Assembly: GCF_014217835.1 (NCBI RefSeq)
Contig: NZ_CP055263.1
Span: forward strand, 496,001 to 560,000
From: Metabacillus sp. KUDC1714
GTDB taxonomy: Bacteria; Bacillota; Bacilli; Bacillales; Bacillaceae
Reading direction: 5' to 3'
DNA: 64,000 bases
Of this stretch, positions 9,263 to 18,488 are shown piece by piece. The first letter of the stretch is position 1, and each line of letters starts with the position of its first letter. The notes below the pieces were generated by a model. It was not told the origin of the DNA. It searched no databases and was given only the letters and a program-made list of their open reading frames with translations. Made by a program: the position numbers and the translations under genes.

Positions 9263-10378
9263 TTGAAGGATCCAAGAATTGAAACTTTAGCGAATAATCT
9301 TATAAACTACTCGATACGTTTACAAAAGGGTGAAAAGGTTTTAATAGAAAACTTTGGGATACAAAAAGAGCTTGTCATTGCTCTTGTAAAGGAAGCATAT
9401 GAAGCAGGAGGTTTTCCCTTTGTTTCACTAAAGGATCATCAAGTTGATCGCGCCTTAATGTTTGGTGGTAGTGAAGAACAATATCATATGATCGCTGATT
9501 TTGAAGCAGAAGTGATGAAAAAAATGGATGCCTATATAGGATTACGATCCGGCAATAACATTAATGAGCTTGCAGATGTACCAGATGAAAAAATGAAGCT
9601 TCATGGTCAAACTGTTGGTCAAAAAGTTCATCGGGAAATTCGTGTACCTAAAACGAGATGGGTTGTACTACGATATCCAACTTCATCAATGGCTCAGCTC
9701 GCGAAAATGAGTACGGAACAGTTTGAGGATTTTTATTTTGATGTATGTAATCTGGATTATAGCAAGATGGACATAGCAATGGATCCATTAGTTGAGTTAA
9801 TGAATAAAACAGATAAGGTTCGCTTAACAGGCAAGGGTACAGATTTAACCTTCTCAATCAAAGATATTCCAGCCATCAAATGCTCTGGTCAAATGAATAT
9901 TCCTGATGGTGAGGTTTATACAGCACCTGTTCGTGATTCTATAAATGGTCAAATTACATATAATACACCTTCGCCATATAACGGTTTTACATTTGAAAAT
10001 GTCCAATTAACATTTAAAGCTGGAAAAATTATTGAGGCCTCTGCAAATGATACTGAGAGAATTAACAAAATATTTGATACTGATGAAGGTGCAAGATTTG
10101 TTGGTGAATTTGCAATTGGCGTGAATCCTTATATCTTACACCCAATGCAAGACATCCTCTTCGATGAAAAAATTGATGGCAGCTTTCACTTCACACCAGG
10201 TCAGGCCTATGATGACGCCTACAATGGCAACAAATCCAACATCCATTGGGATATGGTTATGATTCAACGCCCTGAATATGGTGGTGGTGAGATTTACTTC
10301 GATGATGTTCTCATTCGTAAAGATGGTCGCTTTGTGTTACCTGAATTAGAAGCATTAAATAGTGAAAATTTAAAATGA
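9263..10378 (+). CDS. M29-family metallo-aminopeptidase
   Basis: Cytoplasmic aminopeptidase of the M29 (AmpS/PepS/thermophilic aminopeptidase) family, 371 aa, a little shorter than the roughly 410-aa B. subtilis AmpS. Family blocks are present: IRLQKGEKVLIE near 17-28, the middle LTGKGTDLTFSI and IPDGEVYTAPVRDSINGQITYN at about 187-235, FVGEFAIGVNP near 277-287, then EKIDGSFHFTPGQAYDDAYNGNKSNIHWDMV, which contributes His and Asp metal ligands. TTG start with GGGAGGA. It stands alone, divergent from ytxG, with its own terminator. It is not in this place in B. subtilis. Confidence 0.88.
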   Translation: MKDPRIETLANNLINYSIRLQKGEKVLIENFGIQKELVIALVKEAYEAGGFPFVSLKDHQVDRALMFGGSEEQYHMIADFEAEVMKKMDAYIGLRSGNNINELADVPDEKMKLHGQTVGQKVHREIRVPKTRWVVLRYPTSSMAQLAKMSTEQFEDFYFDVCNLDYSKMDIAMDPLVELMNKTDKVRLTGKGTDLTFSIKDIPAIKCSGQMNIPDGEVYTAPVRDSINGQITYNTPSPYNGFTFENVQLTFKAGKIIEASANDTERINKIFDTDEGARFVGEFAIGVNPYILHPMQDILFDEKIDGSFHFTPGQAYDDAYNGNKSNIHWDMVMIQRPEYGGGEIYFDDVLIRKDGRFVLPELEALNSENLK

Positions 10379-10412
10379 AAATTGGGCTGACGCATTGTCA
10401 GCCCAATTTTTA
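10378..10412 (+). terminator. Aminopeptidase gene terminator
   Basis: 14-bp perfect stem (AAAATTGGGCTGAC at 10378-10391 with its complement at 10397-10410) followed by T-rich sequence. It overlaps the stop codon end and also faces the convergent permease gene. Confidence 0.9.
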
Positions 10413-10432
10413 TAAGTGTTTCATTACGTTGA

Positions 10433-11197
10433 TCAAACATGGACATCTCTCTTTGTAAACGAAAGGATAGTAAAAACAAACAATACGACCAAATGTAAAA
10501 TGATATTAATAATTGAAAAAGTCAATGTCATTCCTTCAAATAATGGTTGACCGAAAAAGTAGGGCATTATATTTGTGTTAGCAAATAGCAAGTACTTACC
10601 TGCTTGATAATGATAATGATCTAATAGCGTGATAATTGCACTTGATGTAAACAATAAAAAAACAGGGACTGCAATTGAAAATACACTACTCCTCGTAATT
10701 GTTGAAAAGCTAAAGGCTATTGTACTCATGACCACTATTTCAATTAAGTTAAAAAGATAACTTGCTAATCCAATAAGCACCTTTTGATCAAGAGTTAATA
10801 ACGTTTCCGAATAAAAAACAATACCGAGAATACCTGACATAAATAATTGGAGAGATACTAGTAAAATTATTATATACAAAACAGTTATATATTTAGAAAT
10901 TAATATTTTCACCCTTTTTACAGGTCGAGTAAATAAAAACTTAATGGTGCCTTTTTCAAATTCACTTGATACTATATCACCAGCAACAATAATACACATT
11001 AATTGAATTACAATTAATAGGTAAGAGCTTACTTGAATATAGTCCCAAAACGTAAATTCTGTCCCTTTAAATAAAAACTTAAAAAATATACTTACGATAA
11101 TATTCATAAATACCATTAAGCCAATTAGAATCCATATTCTTGGCCGTTTAAATAGTTTCATGTGTTCATTCTTGATTAAGTGAAGATAAGACATCAT
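10433..11197 (-). CDS. ABC-2-type exporter permease
   Basis: 254-aa integral membrane protein with about six hydrophobic segments (residues 22-44, 59-77, 103-128, 143-165, 172-194, 222-245). It has the ABC-2 cytoplasmic signature SSEFEKGTIKFLFTRPVKR at about 81-99, as in lantibiotic/bacitracin-type exporters and YhcI-like permeases. It overlaps the ATPase gene by four bases and is co-expressed with it. The substrate cannot be told from sequence; peptide-antibiotic export or membrane-stress roles are typical for this pairing. Confidence 0.85.
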   Translation of the reverse strand: MMSYLHLIKNEHMKLFKRPRIWILIGLMVFMNIIVSIFFKFLFKGTEFTFWDYIQVSSYLLIVIQLMCIIVAGDIVSSEFEKGTIKFLFTRPVKRVKILISKYITVLYIIILLVSLQLFMSGILGIVFYSETLLTLDQKVLIGLASYLFNLIEIVVMSTIAFSFSTITRSSVFSIAVPVFLLFTSSAIITLLDHYHYQAGKYLLFANTNIMPYFFGQPLFEGMTLTFSIINIILHLVVLFVFTILSFTKRDVHV

Positions 11198-12123
11198 GTT
11201 TCTTCACCTCGCAATCTTTGTAAAAACAGCTCTTCTAATGGACTACCAATTCTTTCAATACCTATTACATTGATTCCAGCAGTCACAAGTAGCTTATTTA
11301 TTTTCGCTACTTCTTCTACCTCTAATTCTATTGAAAAACCATTAGATTGGAAATGAATTCTGTCATTTTCATACTTAGTTTGTAAAATAGATTTTATGTT
11401 TTCTGCATTTAATACCTTAAAGGTATATAAATGTTTCGTGCTTGTTCCATTTTGTAATTCACTTAGTAAGCCTCGTTCAATACATTTACCTTCATCCATG
11501 ACCAACACACTATCACAAATCAATTCAATTTCACTTAAAATATGACTAGAGATAATGATCGAAACTTCATTTTCGTTTGCAAGCTTTCTCAATGTTTCTC
11601 TAAGGCTTTTAATACCTTCTGGATCTAACCCGTTTGTAGGTTCATCTAAAAGAAGTATAGATGGTTGATGCAGAATCGCTATAGCTAATCCGAGTCTTTG
11701 CCTCATTCCTAATGAATAGGTATATACTTTATCATCTATGTAATCATCCATTCTTAATAACTCAATAACCTCGTCAATTCTTCCATTAGAAAACTGACTT
11801 GTCATACGGAAAAAATGAACGAGATTATCATATCCAGATAAAAAATCATACATTACTGGATTTTCAATAATCGCGCCAACATGGGTAATTGCCTTTTCAA
11901 AATCTTTTCTTATATTAACTTTTTCGATAACAATACTCCCAATTGTCGGTTTTATGAGTCCAACTAACATTTTTAAAATTGTTGTTTTACCTGAACCATT
12001 TGGACCAAGGAGACCAAGGATTTCACCCTTATTAAGTTCAAAACTCACGTCTTTAATAATTGATGACTTCCCTATTCTTTTACTTAGATTACTTACTTTT
12101 AAAACTATCTCATTATTTATCAT
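11194..12123 (-). CDS. ABC transporter ATP-binding protein (BcrA-like)
   Basis: 309-aa ATPase partner of the permease at 10433-11197. Walker A GPNGSGKTT (near 38-46), signature YSLGMRQRL, Walker B ILLLDEPTNGLDPEG and the switch His in IISSHILSEIE are all present. The C-terminal extension of about 90 residues (after MDEGKCIERG) is typical of the BcrA/YhcH group. ATG 12123 is preferred because GAAGGGTG is correctly spaced; the in-frame TTG at 12138 lies in that site. The regulator at 12324 is divergent. Confidence 0.9.
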   Translation of the reverse strand: MINNEIVLKVSNLSKRIGKSSIIKDVSFELNKGEILGLLGPNGSGKTTILKMLVGLIKPTIGSIVIEKVNIRKDFEKAITHVGAIIENPVMYDFLSGYDNLVHFFRMTSQFSNGRIDEVIELLRMDDYIDDKVYTYSLGMRQRLGLAIAILHQPSILLLDEPTNGLDPEGIKSLRETLRKLANENEVSIIISSHILSEIELICDSVLVMDEGKCIERGLLSELQNGTSTKHLYTFKVLNAENIKSILQTKYENDRIHFQSNGFSIELEVEEVAKINKLLVTAGINVIGIERIGSPLEELFLQRLRGEET

Positions 12124-12323
12124 ACAAACACCCTTCAACTAAAGCTATATTAATATTGGTAAATGCCATTTGCATATTTGCTTTTATTAATCTTATTTAT
12201 TAAACAGAGGAAAAATAATACATAACTATAATACTAATAATTTGTTTGCTCACACTCAATGGTTATGGGATAATATTTTGATGATAAGATTCTGACAATG
12301 ATAGATAGTTAGGAGTTAATAGA

Positions 12324-12998
12324 ATGGATACTTCTTCGTTTCTTGTAATTGAAAAGGCACCACATTATGAATCGGGGGACATTATCTCATTAGATAAAGT
12401 AAATATGGTTTTTGGTAGAGAATCTACACATTGGAAGCCAGACATAACGTTTAATAACGTATTTGTTTCAAGAAAACATTTTAGCATTTCTTTTGCAGCA
12501 AATGCCTTTTACATTAAAGATTTACACAGTAAACATGGTACATCTGTTAATGGGAAAATACTTGAACCGAATACACCTGTAAAACTAGCTACAAATGACA
12601 AAATATCATTCGCAAAAGATCTAGTTATCATGTCATTTTCACTTAGGGACTTTGAAGAGACTTGTGAGTTAATACCCATTAATCTAGAAGAACTGGAGAA
12701 TAAGTCCAAACACCCTCGGCTTGACCCATTAAAACAAAATTTAATCTTGAAAAACAACTGTTATGCTTTGACAGAAAAAGAATATAAATTCATGGAAATA
12801 CTTCTTCAAAAGAAACGATTTGTTCCTAAGGATGAACTAACACATTATGTATGGTCTGAAAGATATACATCAAAAAGCATTGATTCTATGGTTAGTTCAG
12901 AAGAAGTGAATGCACTCATTTATAGATTGCGAAAGAAAATACCCTCTACTATAACAATTGAAACAATAAGAGGCAAAGGCTATGAATTAAGAACGTAA
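12324..12998 (+). CDS. FHA-domain / winged-helix transcriptional regulator
   Basis: 224-aa two-domain protein. Residues 5-110 form an FHA phosphothreonine-binding domain: MVFGRES near 28-34, then VSRKHFSISF and LHSKHGTSVNGK, with the conserved Gly-Arg, Ser-Arg-x-His and Asn-Gly elements. Residues about 145-224 form an OmpR-type winged helix (LTEKEYKFMEILLQKKRFVPKDEL, ..VNALIYRLRKKIP..IETIRGKGYELRT). There is no receiver domain, so a Ser/Thr-kinase signal rather than a two-component one is likely. It is divergent from the ABC exporter genes, which it probably controls. ATG has TTAGGAG upstream. Confidence 0.85.
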   Translation: MDTSSFLVIEKAPHYESGDIISLDKVNMVFGRESTHWKPDITFNNVFVSRKHFSISFAANAFYIKDLHSKHGTSVNGKILEPNTPVKLATNDKISFAKDLVIMSFSLRDFEETCELIPINLEELENKSKHPRLDPLKQNLILKNNCYALTEKEYKFMEILLQKKRFVPKDELTHYVWSERYTSKSIDSMVSSEEVNALIYRLRKKIPSTITIETIRGKGYELRT

Positions 12999-13063
12999 AA
13001 AAAGCTGACTTAGATAAGAATCATTACTTAACGTGATTTTCTTATTTATTGTCAGCTTTTTTT
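12997..13063. terminator. Bidirectional terminator between the FHA regulator and murC
   Basis: AAAAAAAGCTGAC (12997-13009) pairs with GTCAGCTTTTTTT (13051-13063), with an inner ATAAGAATCA/TGATTTTCTTAT stem. U-runs occur on both strands between the two convergent genes. Confidence 0.9.
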
Positions 13064-13079
13064 ATCTCTTTAGAAAGAG

Positions 13080-14378
13080 TTATGCTAGAACCTTTTCATA
13101 GGCTTCTTGGTATTTTTGAATATCTCCTGCACCCATGAATACGAGGACAGCATTGTCGTGAGCTTTTAGAACAGAGGTATCCTCTTCATTAATTAATTTG
13201 GAATTTTCAATTTTTTCAAGTAAATTATCAATTGATAACTTACCAACATTCTCCCTTGCAGATCCAAAAATATCACATAAGTAAATATAATCTGCCTTTT
13301 GTAAACTCTCTGCAAACTCTTCTAAAAAGGATTGAGTTCTTGTAAATGTATGTGGTTGAAATACTGCGACAATGTCTCTATCAGGATATTTTTGTCTAGC
13401 TGCATCAATGGTTGCATTGATTTCAGTAGGATGATGTGCGTAATCATCAATTAAAATTTGATCTCCGACTCTTTTTTCATTAAAGCGTCGTTTCACTCCC
13501 TCAAATGTTAACAGCCTTTGTTGAATAATCTCAACGTCAATTTCTTCATAATGACATAATGCGATGACCGAAAGTGCATTTAAAACACTGTGATCGCCAT
13601 AAGTAGTGATTTTAAAAGACGCATAAAAGGTGTTCCGGACAAAAACATCAAATTCAGTGCCGTCTGTTGATTTCACAACATTCCTTGCTTGGAAATCATT
13701 CTCTTCACCAAAGCCATAGTAAACTACAGGAACCTTTGCTTGAATTTGTTGTAGCTGCTCATCATCACCACAAGCAATAATCCCTTTTTCCACTAGAACC
13801 GCCATTTCCTGAAATGCACTAAACACATCCTCAATGTTAGTAAAATAATCAGGGTGATCAAAATCGATGTTTGTCATGATCGCATAATCTGGTTTGTATG
13901 ATAAGAAATGTCTACGGTATTCACAGGCTTCAAAAACGAAATACTTGCTATTTGGAATACCATTGCCTGTTCCGTCACCAATTAAATAAGATGTTGGTTC
14001 AGCCCCTTGAATTACATGTGATAATAATCCAGTTGTGGATGTTTTTCCATGAACACCGGTTATTGCTACACTTGTATACATTTGCATGAATTCACCAAGA
14101 AAACGATGATAGCGAATAACTGGTAAGCCAAGATTGAAGGCTTCTTCAATCTCTGGGTGTGTATCCGGAAACGCATTTCCTGCGATAATCGTTAAACCTT
14201 CTTTAATATTTTCTTTTGCAAAAGGTAATACTTTAATGTTACGTGCTTCTAGGGCTTTTTGCGTAAAAACTTTCTTATCAATATCAGAGCCCTGAACTTC
14301 GTAATTCATATCATGTAAAATCTGTGCAAGGGCACTCATTCCAGTCCCTTTAATTCCAACAAAATGATAAACAGTCAT
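13080..14378 (-). CDS. murC: UDP-N-acetylmuramate-L-alanine ligase
   Basis: Cytoplasmic Mur ligase adding L-alanine to UDP-MurNAc in peptidoglycan synthesis. 432 aa, the same length as B. subtilis MurC. Motifs: [14 protein letters not shown] (N-terminal UDP-binding, residues 4-17), the ATP loop [10 protein letters not shown] near 108-117, [10 protein letters not shown], the [10 protein letters not shown] substrate motif near 285-294, and [13 protein letters not shown] 14378 has GGAGG upstream; the extension to 14429 is not supported. It has an own promoter at 14764-14792 and a leader of roughly 380 bases (see findings). Confidence 0.97.
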   Translation of the reverse strand: MTVYHFVGIKGTGMSALAQILHDMNYEVQGSDIDKKVFTQKALEARNIKVLPFAKENIKEGLTIIAGNAFPDTHPEIEEAFNLGLPVIRYHRFLGEFMQMYTSVAITGVHGKTSTTGLLSHVIQGAEPTSYLIGDGTGNGIPNSKYFVFEACEYRRHFLSYKPDYAIMTNIDFDHPDYFTNIEDVFSAFQEMAVLVEKGIIACGDDEQLQQIQAKVPVVYYGFGEENDFQARNVVKSTDGTEFDVFVRNTFYASFKITTYGDHSVLNALSVIALCHYEEIDVEIIQQRLLTFEGVKRRFNEKRVGDQILIDDYAHHPTEINATIDAARQKYPDRDIVAVFQPHTFTRTQSFLEEFAESLQKADYIYLCDIFGSARENVGKLSIDNLLEKIENSKLINEEDTSVLKAHDNAVLVFMGAGDIQKYQEAYEKVLA

Positions 14379-14760
14379 AATTAGAACCTCCAACAAACGT
14401 CTATCTGATTGACAGTATATGACGCTCATCTAGATTTGCAACCCATCTATATGAATCCAATTCGAAAAACTTGGCTTTTTCACCAAGTGGCAAAGCCTTC
14501 GTTTTTCTTATACTATCATCCACAAGATTTAATTTTAGTAAGTGAAAGAAAAGCACAGTTGCCTAGTTAAACCAGGCAAACATGATATCCGCTATAAATA
14601 AAGGTAGCTCCAACAACCTATTAAATTTGGTGGTTGTGTTTACAAAAAAATATACCAACGAGAATTTTGCAGGTTACTACTCTAAAGGGTAAATGCGAAA
14701 ATCAGTCCTAAACTTATACTTCCTAATTTTTCTTTAACATATGTAATAAGCTTACGGTTG
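14379..14760 (-). promoter_or_regulatory. murC: Long structured leader of murC
   Basis: No gene is seen between the murC promoter and its start. Three hairpins can be drawn: ACAACC/GGTTGT (14613-14618, 14632-14637), TTGCCT/AGGCAA (14559-14564, 14574-14579), and GAAAAAC..GGCTTT against AAAGCC..GTTTTTC (14464-14507). In the last, CTTGG (14470-14474) can instead pair with CCAAG (14483-14487), sharing bases with the first fold. That would suit an attenuator, but no known riboswitch class is recognised. Confidence 0.4.
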
Positions 14761-14763
14761 TAT

Positions 14764-14792
14764 ATTATATCACTTGCATGAAATAATGACCA
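14764..14792 (-). promoter_or_regulatory. murC: Sigma-A promoter with extended -10, upstream of murC
   Basis: Minus strand: TGGTCA (14792-14787), 17-base spacer, TGATATAAT ending in a perfect TATAAT (14769-14764). It lies just after the stop of the upstream gene and points at murC. Confidence 0.6.
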
Positions 14793-14828
14793 TGAAAATA
14801 GTGGAAACCTTAGATTGGAGTTAGAATG

Positions 14829-15476
14829 TCACTTTTCAACTGATGCATCTCTATTCCAACTATATTTTATGGAAAATTTCTTTAAAAATGTACGCCAACT
14901 TTCTGTACTTTTTTCAAAATGACCTATTAAGTTAGCTATTGTTTTTTGATCATTTTGAACAAAAATTTCGCTAATACACAAAAGGTGAGCAAATACCGGA
15001 ACTGAACGTAAAAAGATAATGTCTTCTCCATTAACCATTTTAGATTTTGACAACGTCTTAATTATACATCGTTCACCTGTAAGTAATTTCTCTGCATGTA
15101 TATGACTATCATTTGATTTTATTACTTTAAATGGCTCAAGTACACTAGCCATAAAAAATGCATGTACCACTGCATCTAACGAGTGCCTATTATTACTCGA
15201 GTAATCCACAAATGATTGGTAATTGGTTGTTCCTTTTATCGTCAAATAATCAAAAGTAAACCAGTCAAGAAAATGCTGCTCTTCTATTTTAGTAAAAACG
15301 GATGATCGCTCACAACCTACTTTTTCACTAAATATATACTTAGCCTTCACTTTTTCCCTAATGTTTACTTGGCGGTCTACATAGCTCTTAATCATTGTAG
15401 CATGTTGAAAAACGTAGGTAGAAAGTCGGTCTTCTTTTTCCTTACGAAGAGTTTGAAAATGAATAATATTATCCAT
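14829..15476 (-). CDS. Uncharacterised protein between sftA and murC
   Basis: I do not recognise this 215-aa protein. It is soluble, without signal peptide or membrane segment. The N-terminal third is charged and helical (LRKEKEDRLSTYVFQHATM). A block HFLDWFTFDYLTIKGTTNYQSFVDY at about 68-92 recalls the W-F-x-F-D-Y element found beside SEC-C zinc motifs, but no Cys-rich SEC-C tail follows. The C-terminus WRTFLKKFSIKYSW is basic. It sits between sftA and murC, which are neighbours in B. subtilis, so it is an insertion. The reading frame is long and intact. Confidence 0.6.
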   Translation of the reverse strand: MDNIIHFQTLRKEKEDRLSTYVFQHATMIKSYVDRQVNIREKVKAKYIFSEKVGCERSSVFTKIEEQHFLDWFTFDYLTIKGTTNYQSFVDYSSNNRHSLDAVVHAFFMASVLEPFKVIKSNDSHIHAEKLLTGERCIIKTLSKSKMVNGEDIIFLRSVPVFAHLLCISEIFVQNDQKTIANLIGHFEKSTESWRTFLKKFSIKYSWNRDASVEK

Positions 15477-15668
15477 AATTATTCAACTTTTTCTAAACGT
15501 GGAATTGAATGAGTCTCTCTGACAATTCCACGCTTTTTTAACCTGATAACAGTTGAAAAGTTTCTAATGCTTATTTCCCCTTGTAGCTTTATTACAAATA
15601 CCTTCATCGACCTAAACTCCCTTATCCCTCTCTATTTAAAGTATCATACCATTTTCTTTTACTATGCA

Positions 15669-18488
15669 CTACTCACCTTGAATCGAATCTAATTCCTCTT
15701 CAGAAATGAGAATATCTCGAGGTTTACTTCCACGATTTTCTGAAATAATTCCTTGCTCCTCCATCATATCAATCAGTCTGGCTGCTCGATTATAGCCAAT
15801 TCTAAAACGTCTTTGAAGGAGTGATGTTGATGCTCCACCTTGATTCACAACAAATTCGCATGCTTCAAGGAATAGCTCATCTTCTTCAGATTGTATGGTT
15901 GCTTTTTTCACCAATTCATCTTGATGAAATAAATAATCTGGCTTTGATTGTAGCCTTACATGTTTAACTACTCGTTCAATTTCCTCATCTGATACGAACG
16001 TACCTTGCAGCCTTACTGCTTTCGATGAGCCGTTTTCTAAAAACAACATATCACCTTTACCAAGAAGCTTTTCTGCACCATTAACATCAATAATTGTTCT
16101 TGAATCCACTTGGGATGAAACAGAAAAAGCAATTCTAGTTGGGATATTCGCTTTAATTAAGCCTGTAATAACATCAACAGATGGACGCTGAGTCGCCACA
16201 ATTAAATGAATTCCACACGCACGAGCCTTTTGCGCAATCCGACAAATGGCTTCTTCGACATCATTTGGTGCAACCATCATTAAATCTGCTAACTCATCTA
16301 TGACGATAACTAGATATGGTAGATGTTCACCTTGTTTATGCTCTTTTACAAGTTGATTATATCTCGTAATCTCTCTTGTACCAGAATGAGCAAATAGCTC
16401 ATATCGACGTTCCATTTCCTCCACAGCCCATTTTAAAGCTGCAGTTGCTGCCTTTACATCGGTAATAACAGGACTTACTAAGTGTGGAATTTCATTATAA
16501 GGTGCCAATTCAACCATTTTCGGATCAATGAGCATTAATTTCACTTCATGTGGTGACGCTTTGTATAACAAGCTAACAAGAATTGTATTAATACAAACAC
16601 TTTTACCTGAACCAGTTGCCCCTGCAATAAGTCCGTGAGGCATTTTCTTTAAATCTGTAACAGCAGGCTGACCAGAGATGTCCAAACCTAACACTGCATT
16701 CATCGGCGATGGATTCGTTCTAAATTCTGGACTTCGGATTATTTCACGTAAATAAACCATTTTACTTACCTTATTAGGTACTTCAATACCAATCGTATTT
16801 TTCCCAGGTATCGGTGCCTCAATCCTAATATCCTTGGCTGATAAGCTCAATTTAATGTCATCACTTAAGTTTGTAATTTTATTTACCTTCACACCTGGTT
16901 CAGGATGAACCTCAAATCTTGTTACAGAAGGTCCTTGAGTAACATTTACAACACTAGCCCTAACATTAAAGTTTTTTAAGGTTACATCTAAAAGCTCTTT
17001 CTGATCATTCAACCATGAATGATCTTCTAAAACTTCCTTATCTGGAACATTTAAAAATGCGAGTGATGGAAACTGATAACTGTCCTCTTTCGCTTTCATC
17101 CGTTGTTTATCTCGACCTAGCATCATAACATTGAAGGGATGACTATTGTTTCTTGTTTTTGTTTCTGTCCTCTGCTTCTCGTCTTTAGTGAGAATTTCTT
17201 GATTAGACATATTTGGCTGATGCTCGTCTTCTTTTAAATATTTTTCTTGATGATGATTTATAATCTGCTGTTTATTTTCTTCCAGAGGTTCATCTTGTTG
17301 GAATAGATCAACATTGTTTCTTCCATCTTCTCGATGTTCCTCTTGTTGGATTGGATCCTTCTTTTGAACAAATGGATTTTCAAGCTCATTTTCAATGACT
17401 GTTTTGTGTAATTCCTGTTGATATTCTTCTTCGTCTATTTGAGCTTGGTGAAGAAGTTGGTTCATTTCAGGACTATTAACCTGTTCTGAATATAATTGAT
17501 TTTCTGCATCGGTTTCTTCATCAGAGATAATTGTTAAAGGTTGTCGAGTAACCTCAATATTTGATTCCTCTTCCAAAGTAATTAGAGATATTTCATGTTC
17601 ATCTAGTGTTACTGCTACTTCTAGTTCATGTTCACTTATATGAATTTCTTTCTCATGATCATCAATTACTGGTTTTTCTTCTTCGTAGAATGTATTAATT
17701 TGACTCAAATCAGCGTCAATTCTCAGATCATTCACTTCATGGTTCTCCTCAACGTTTCCATTGCTAATTATTGGAGTTACTTCATTCTCTTCATAAGAAA
17801 AACTCATTTCAGTGTGATTATCTTCTTTTTCAACCATTGAACTTTGCTTACGATCAAAATTTATAGCAATATCATTTTGTTCAATATTTTTTAACTTTTC
17901 TTGTTGGAAGTTTTGAATGACTGTATTTGAAGATTGTTTCTCTTCATTTTTAGAAAATGAACCATTTATTCCACGGTTTTCCATTTGTAACTGCGGTCGA
18001 GTCATTATTCTTTCTTCTTTTGTTTGAAACCCGTAAATAGGCGATGGTATAGCGGTCGGACTAAAAGGTCGTTTAGGTTTTTCATCAGTCTTTTTAGGAT
18101 TTGCTCTTGGTTTAGTAGCTGGACTTTTAGGATTTGTTCTTGGTTTAGTAGCTGGACTTTTAGGAGTAAATGTTCCTTCTCCGCTATGTTTTTGATAATC
18201 ACTAGTACGTATTGGACGTTTGGGACGGTCATCACGACTTGCTAACTTTTCATCTGGTATCATCGGAAACCTAAAGTTACCTTTTGGATATTGATAGGCG
18301 ACCTTAGCTTCAGCAGTAATGTTTTTTTGATTTTTAACTTCAACGCTAAAAGGAGTGTTGAAAACGGTTTGAGCATTGAGATCATCATGTAATTCTGCTT
18401 TTTTTTCATATTCTTTTTCATATTCTTTTTCATATTCTTTTTCATCATCTCCAGAGAAATAGGAGACTAACTTTGTTAACCAATTCAT
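15669..18488 (-). CDS. sftA: DNA translocase SftA (FtsK/SpoIIIE family)
   Basis: Soluble DNA pump that in B. subtilis moves chromosomal DNA away from the closing septum. 939 aa, close to the 952 aa of B. subtilis. Residues 1-480 are a low-complexity, acidic linker with tandem repeats, in place of FtsK membrane segments. The motor follows: Walker A GATGSGKSV near 630-640, VIVIDELADLMM Walker B, ATQRPSVDVITG, and the C-terminal gamma winged helix (ACEFVVNQGGASTSLLQRRFRIGYNRAARLIDMME). ATG 18488 (MNWLTKLVSYF) fits the family start; its ribosome site is modest (AAAGAGTGAT). Confidence 0.93.
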   Translation of the reverse strand: MNWLTKLVSYFSGDDEKEYEKEYEKEYEKKAELHDDLNAQTVFNTPFSVEVKNQKNITAEAKVAYQYPKGNFRFPMIPDEKLASRDDRPKRPIRTSDYQKHSGEGTFTPKSPATKPRTNPKSPATKPRANPKKTDEKPKRPFSPTAIPSPIYGFQTKEERIMTRPQLQMENRGINGSFSKNEEKQSSNTVIQNFQQEKLKNIEQNDIAINFDRKQSSMVEKEDNHTEMSFSYEENEVTPIISNGNVEENHEVNDLRIDADLSQINTFYEEEKPVIDDHEKEIHISEHELEVAVTLDEHEISLITLEEESNIEVTRQPLTIISDEETDAENQLYSEQVNSPEMNQLLHQAQIDEEEYQQELHKTVIENELENPFVQKKDPIQQEEHREDGRNNVDLFQQDEPLEENKQQIINHHQEKYLKEDEHQPNMSNQEILTKDEKQRTETKTRNNSHPFNVMMLGRDKQRMKAKEDSYQFPSLAFLNVPDKEVLEDHSWLNDQKELLDVTLKNFNVRASVVNVTQGPSVTRFEVHPEPGVKVNKITNLSDDIKLSLSAKDIRIEAPIPGKNTIGIEVPNKVSKMVYLREIIRSPEFRTNPSPMNAVLGLDISGQPAVTDLKKMPHGLIAGATGSGKSVCINTILVSLLYKASPHEVKLMLIDPKMVELAPYNEIPHLVSPVITDVKAATAALKWAVEEMERRYELFAHSGTREITRYNQLVKEHKQGEHLPYLVIVIDELADLMMVAPNDVEEAICRIAQKARACGIHLIVATQRPSVDVITGLIKANIPTRIAFSVSSQVDSRTIIDVNGAEKLLGKGDMLFLENGSSKAVRLQGTFVSDEEIERVVKHVRLQSKPDYLFHQDELVKKATIQSEEDELFLEACEFVVNQGGASTSLLQRRFRIGYNRAARLIDMMEEQGIISENRGSKPRDILISEEELDSIQGE
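18096..18161 (-). repeat. sftA: 33-bp tandem repeat inside sftA
   Basis: Two adjacent 33-base units (18096-18128 and 18129-18161) differ at one base and encode SPATKPR(T/A)NPK twice in the linker. Confidence 0.9.
18405..18446 (-). repeat. sftA: 12-bp tandem repeat inside sftA
   Basis: Repeats of GAATATGAAAAA (three full copies plus partial ones) encode EYEKEYEKEYEKK near residues 20-32 of SftA. They are likely to vary in copy number by slippage without breaking the frame. Confidence 0.9.

Noticed and set aside
18024-18245. Plus-strand ORF opposite sftA rich in Phe, Ser and Trp
   Set aside because: It is the antisense reading of the tandem-repeat linker; no ribosome site, and its repeat content comes from sftA.
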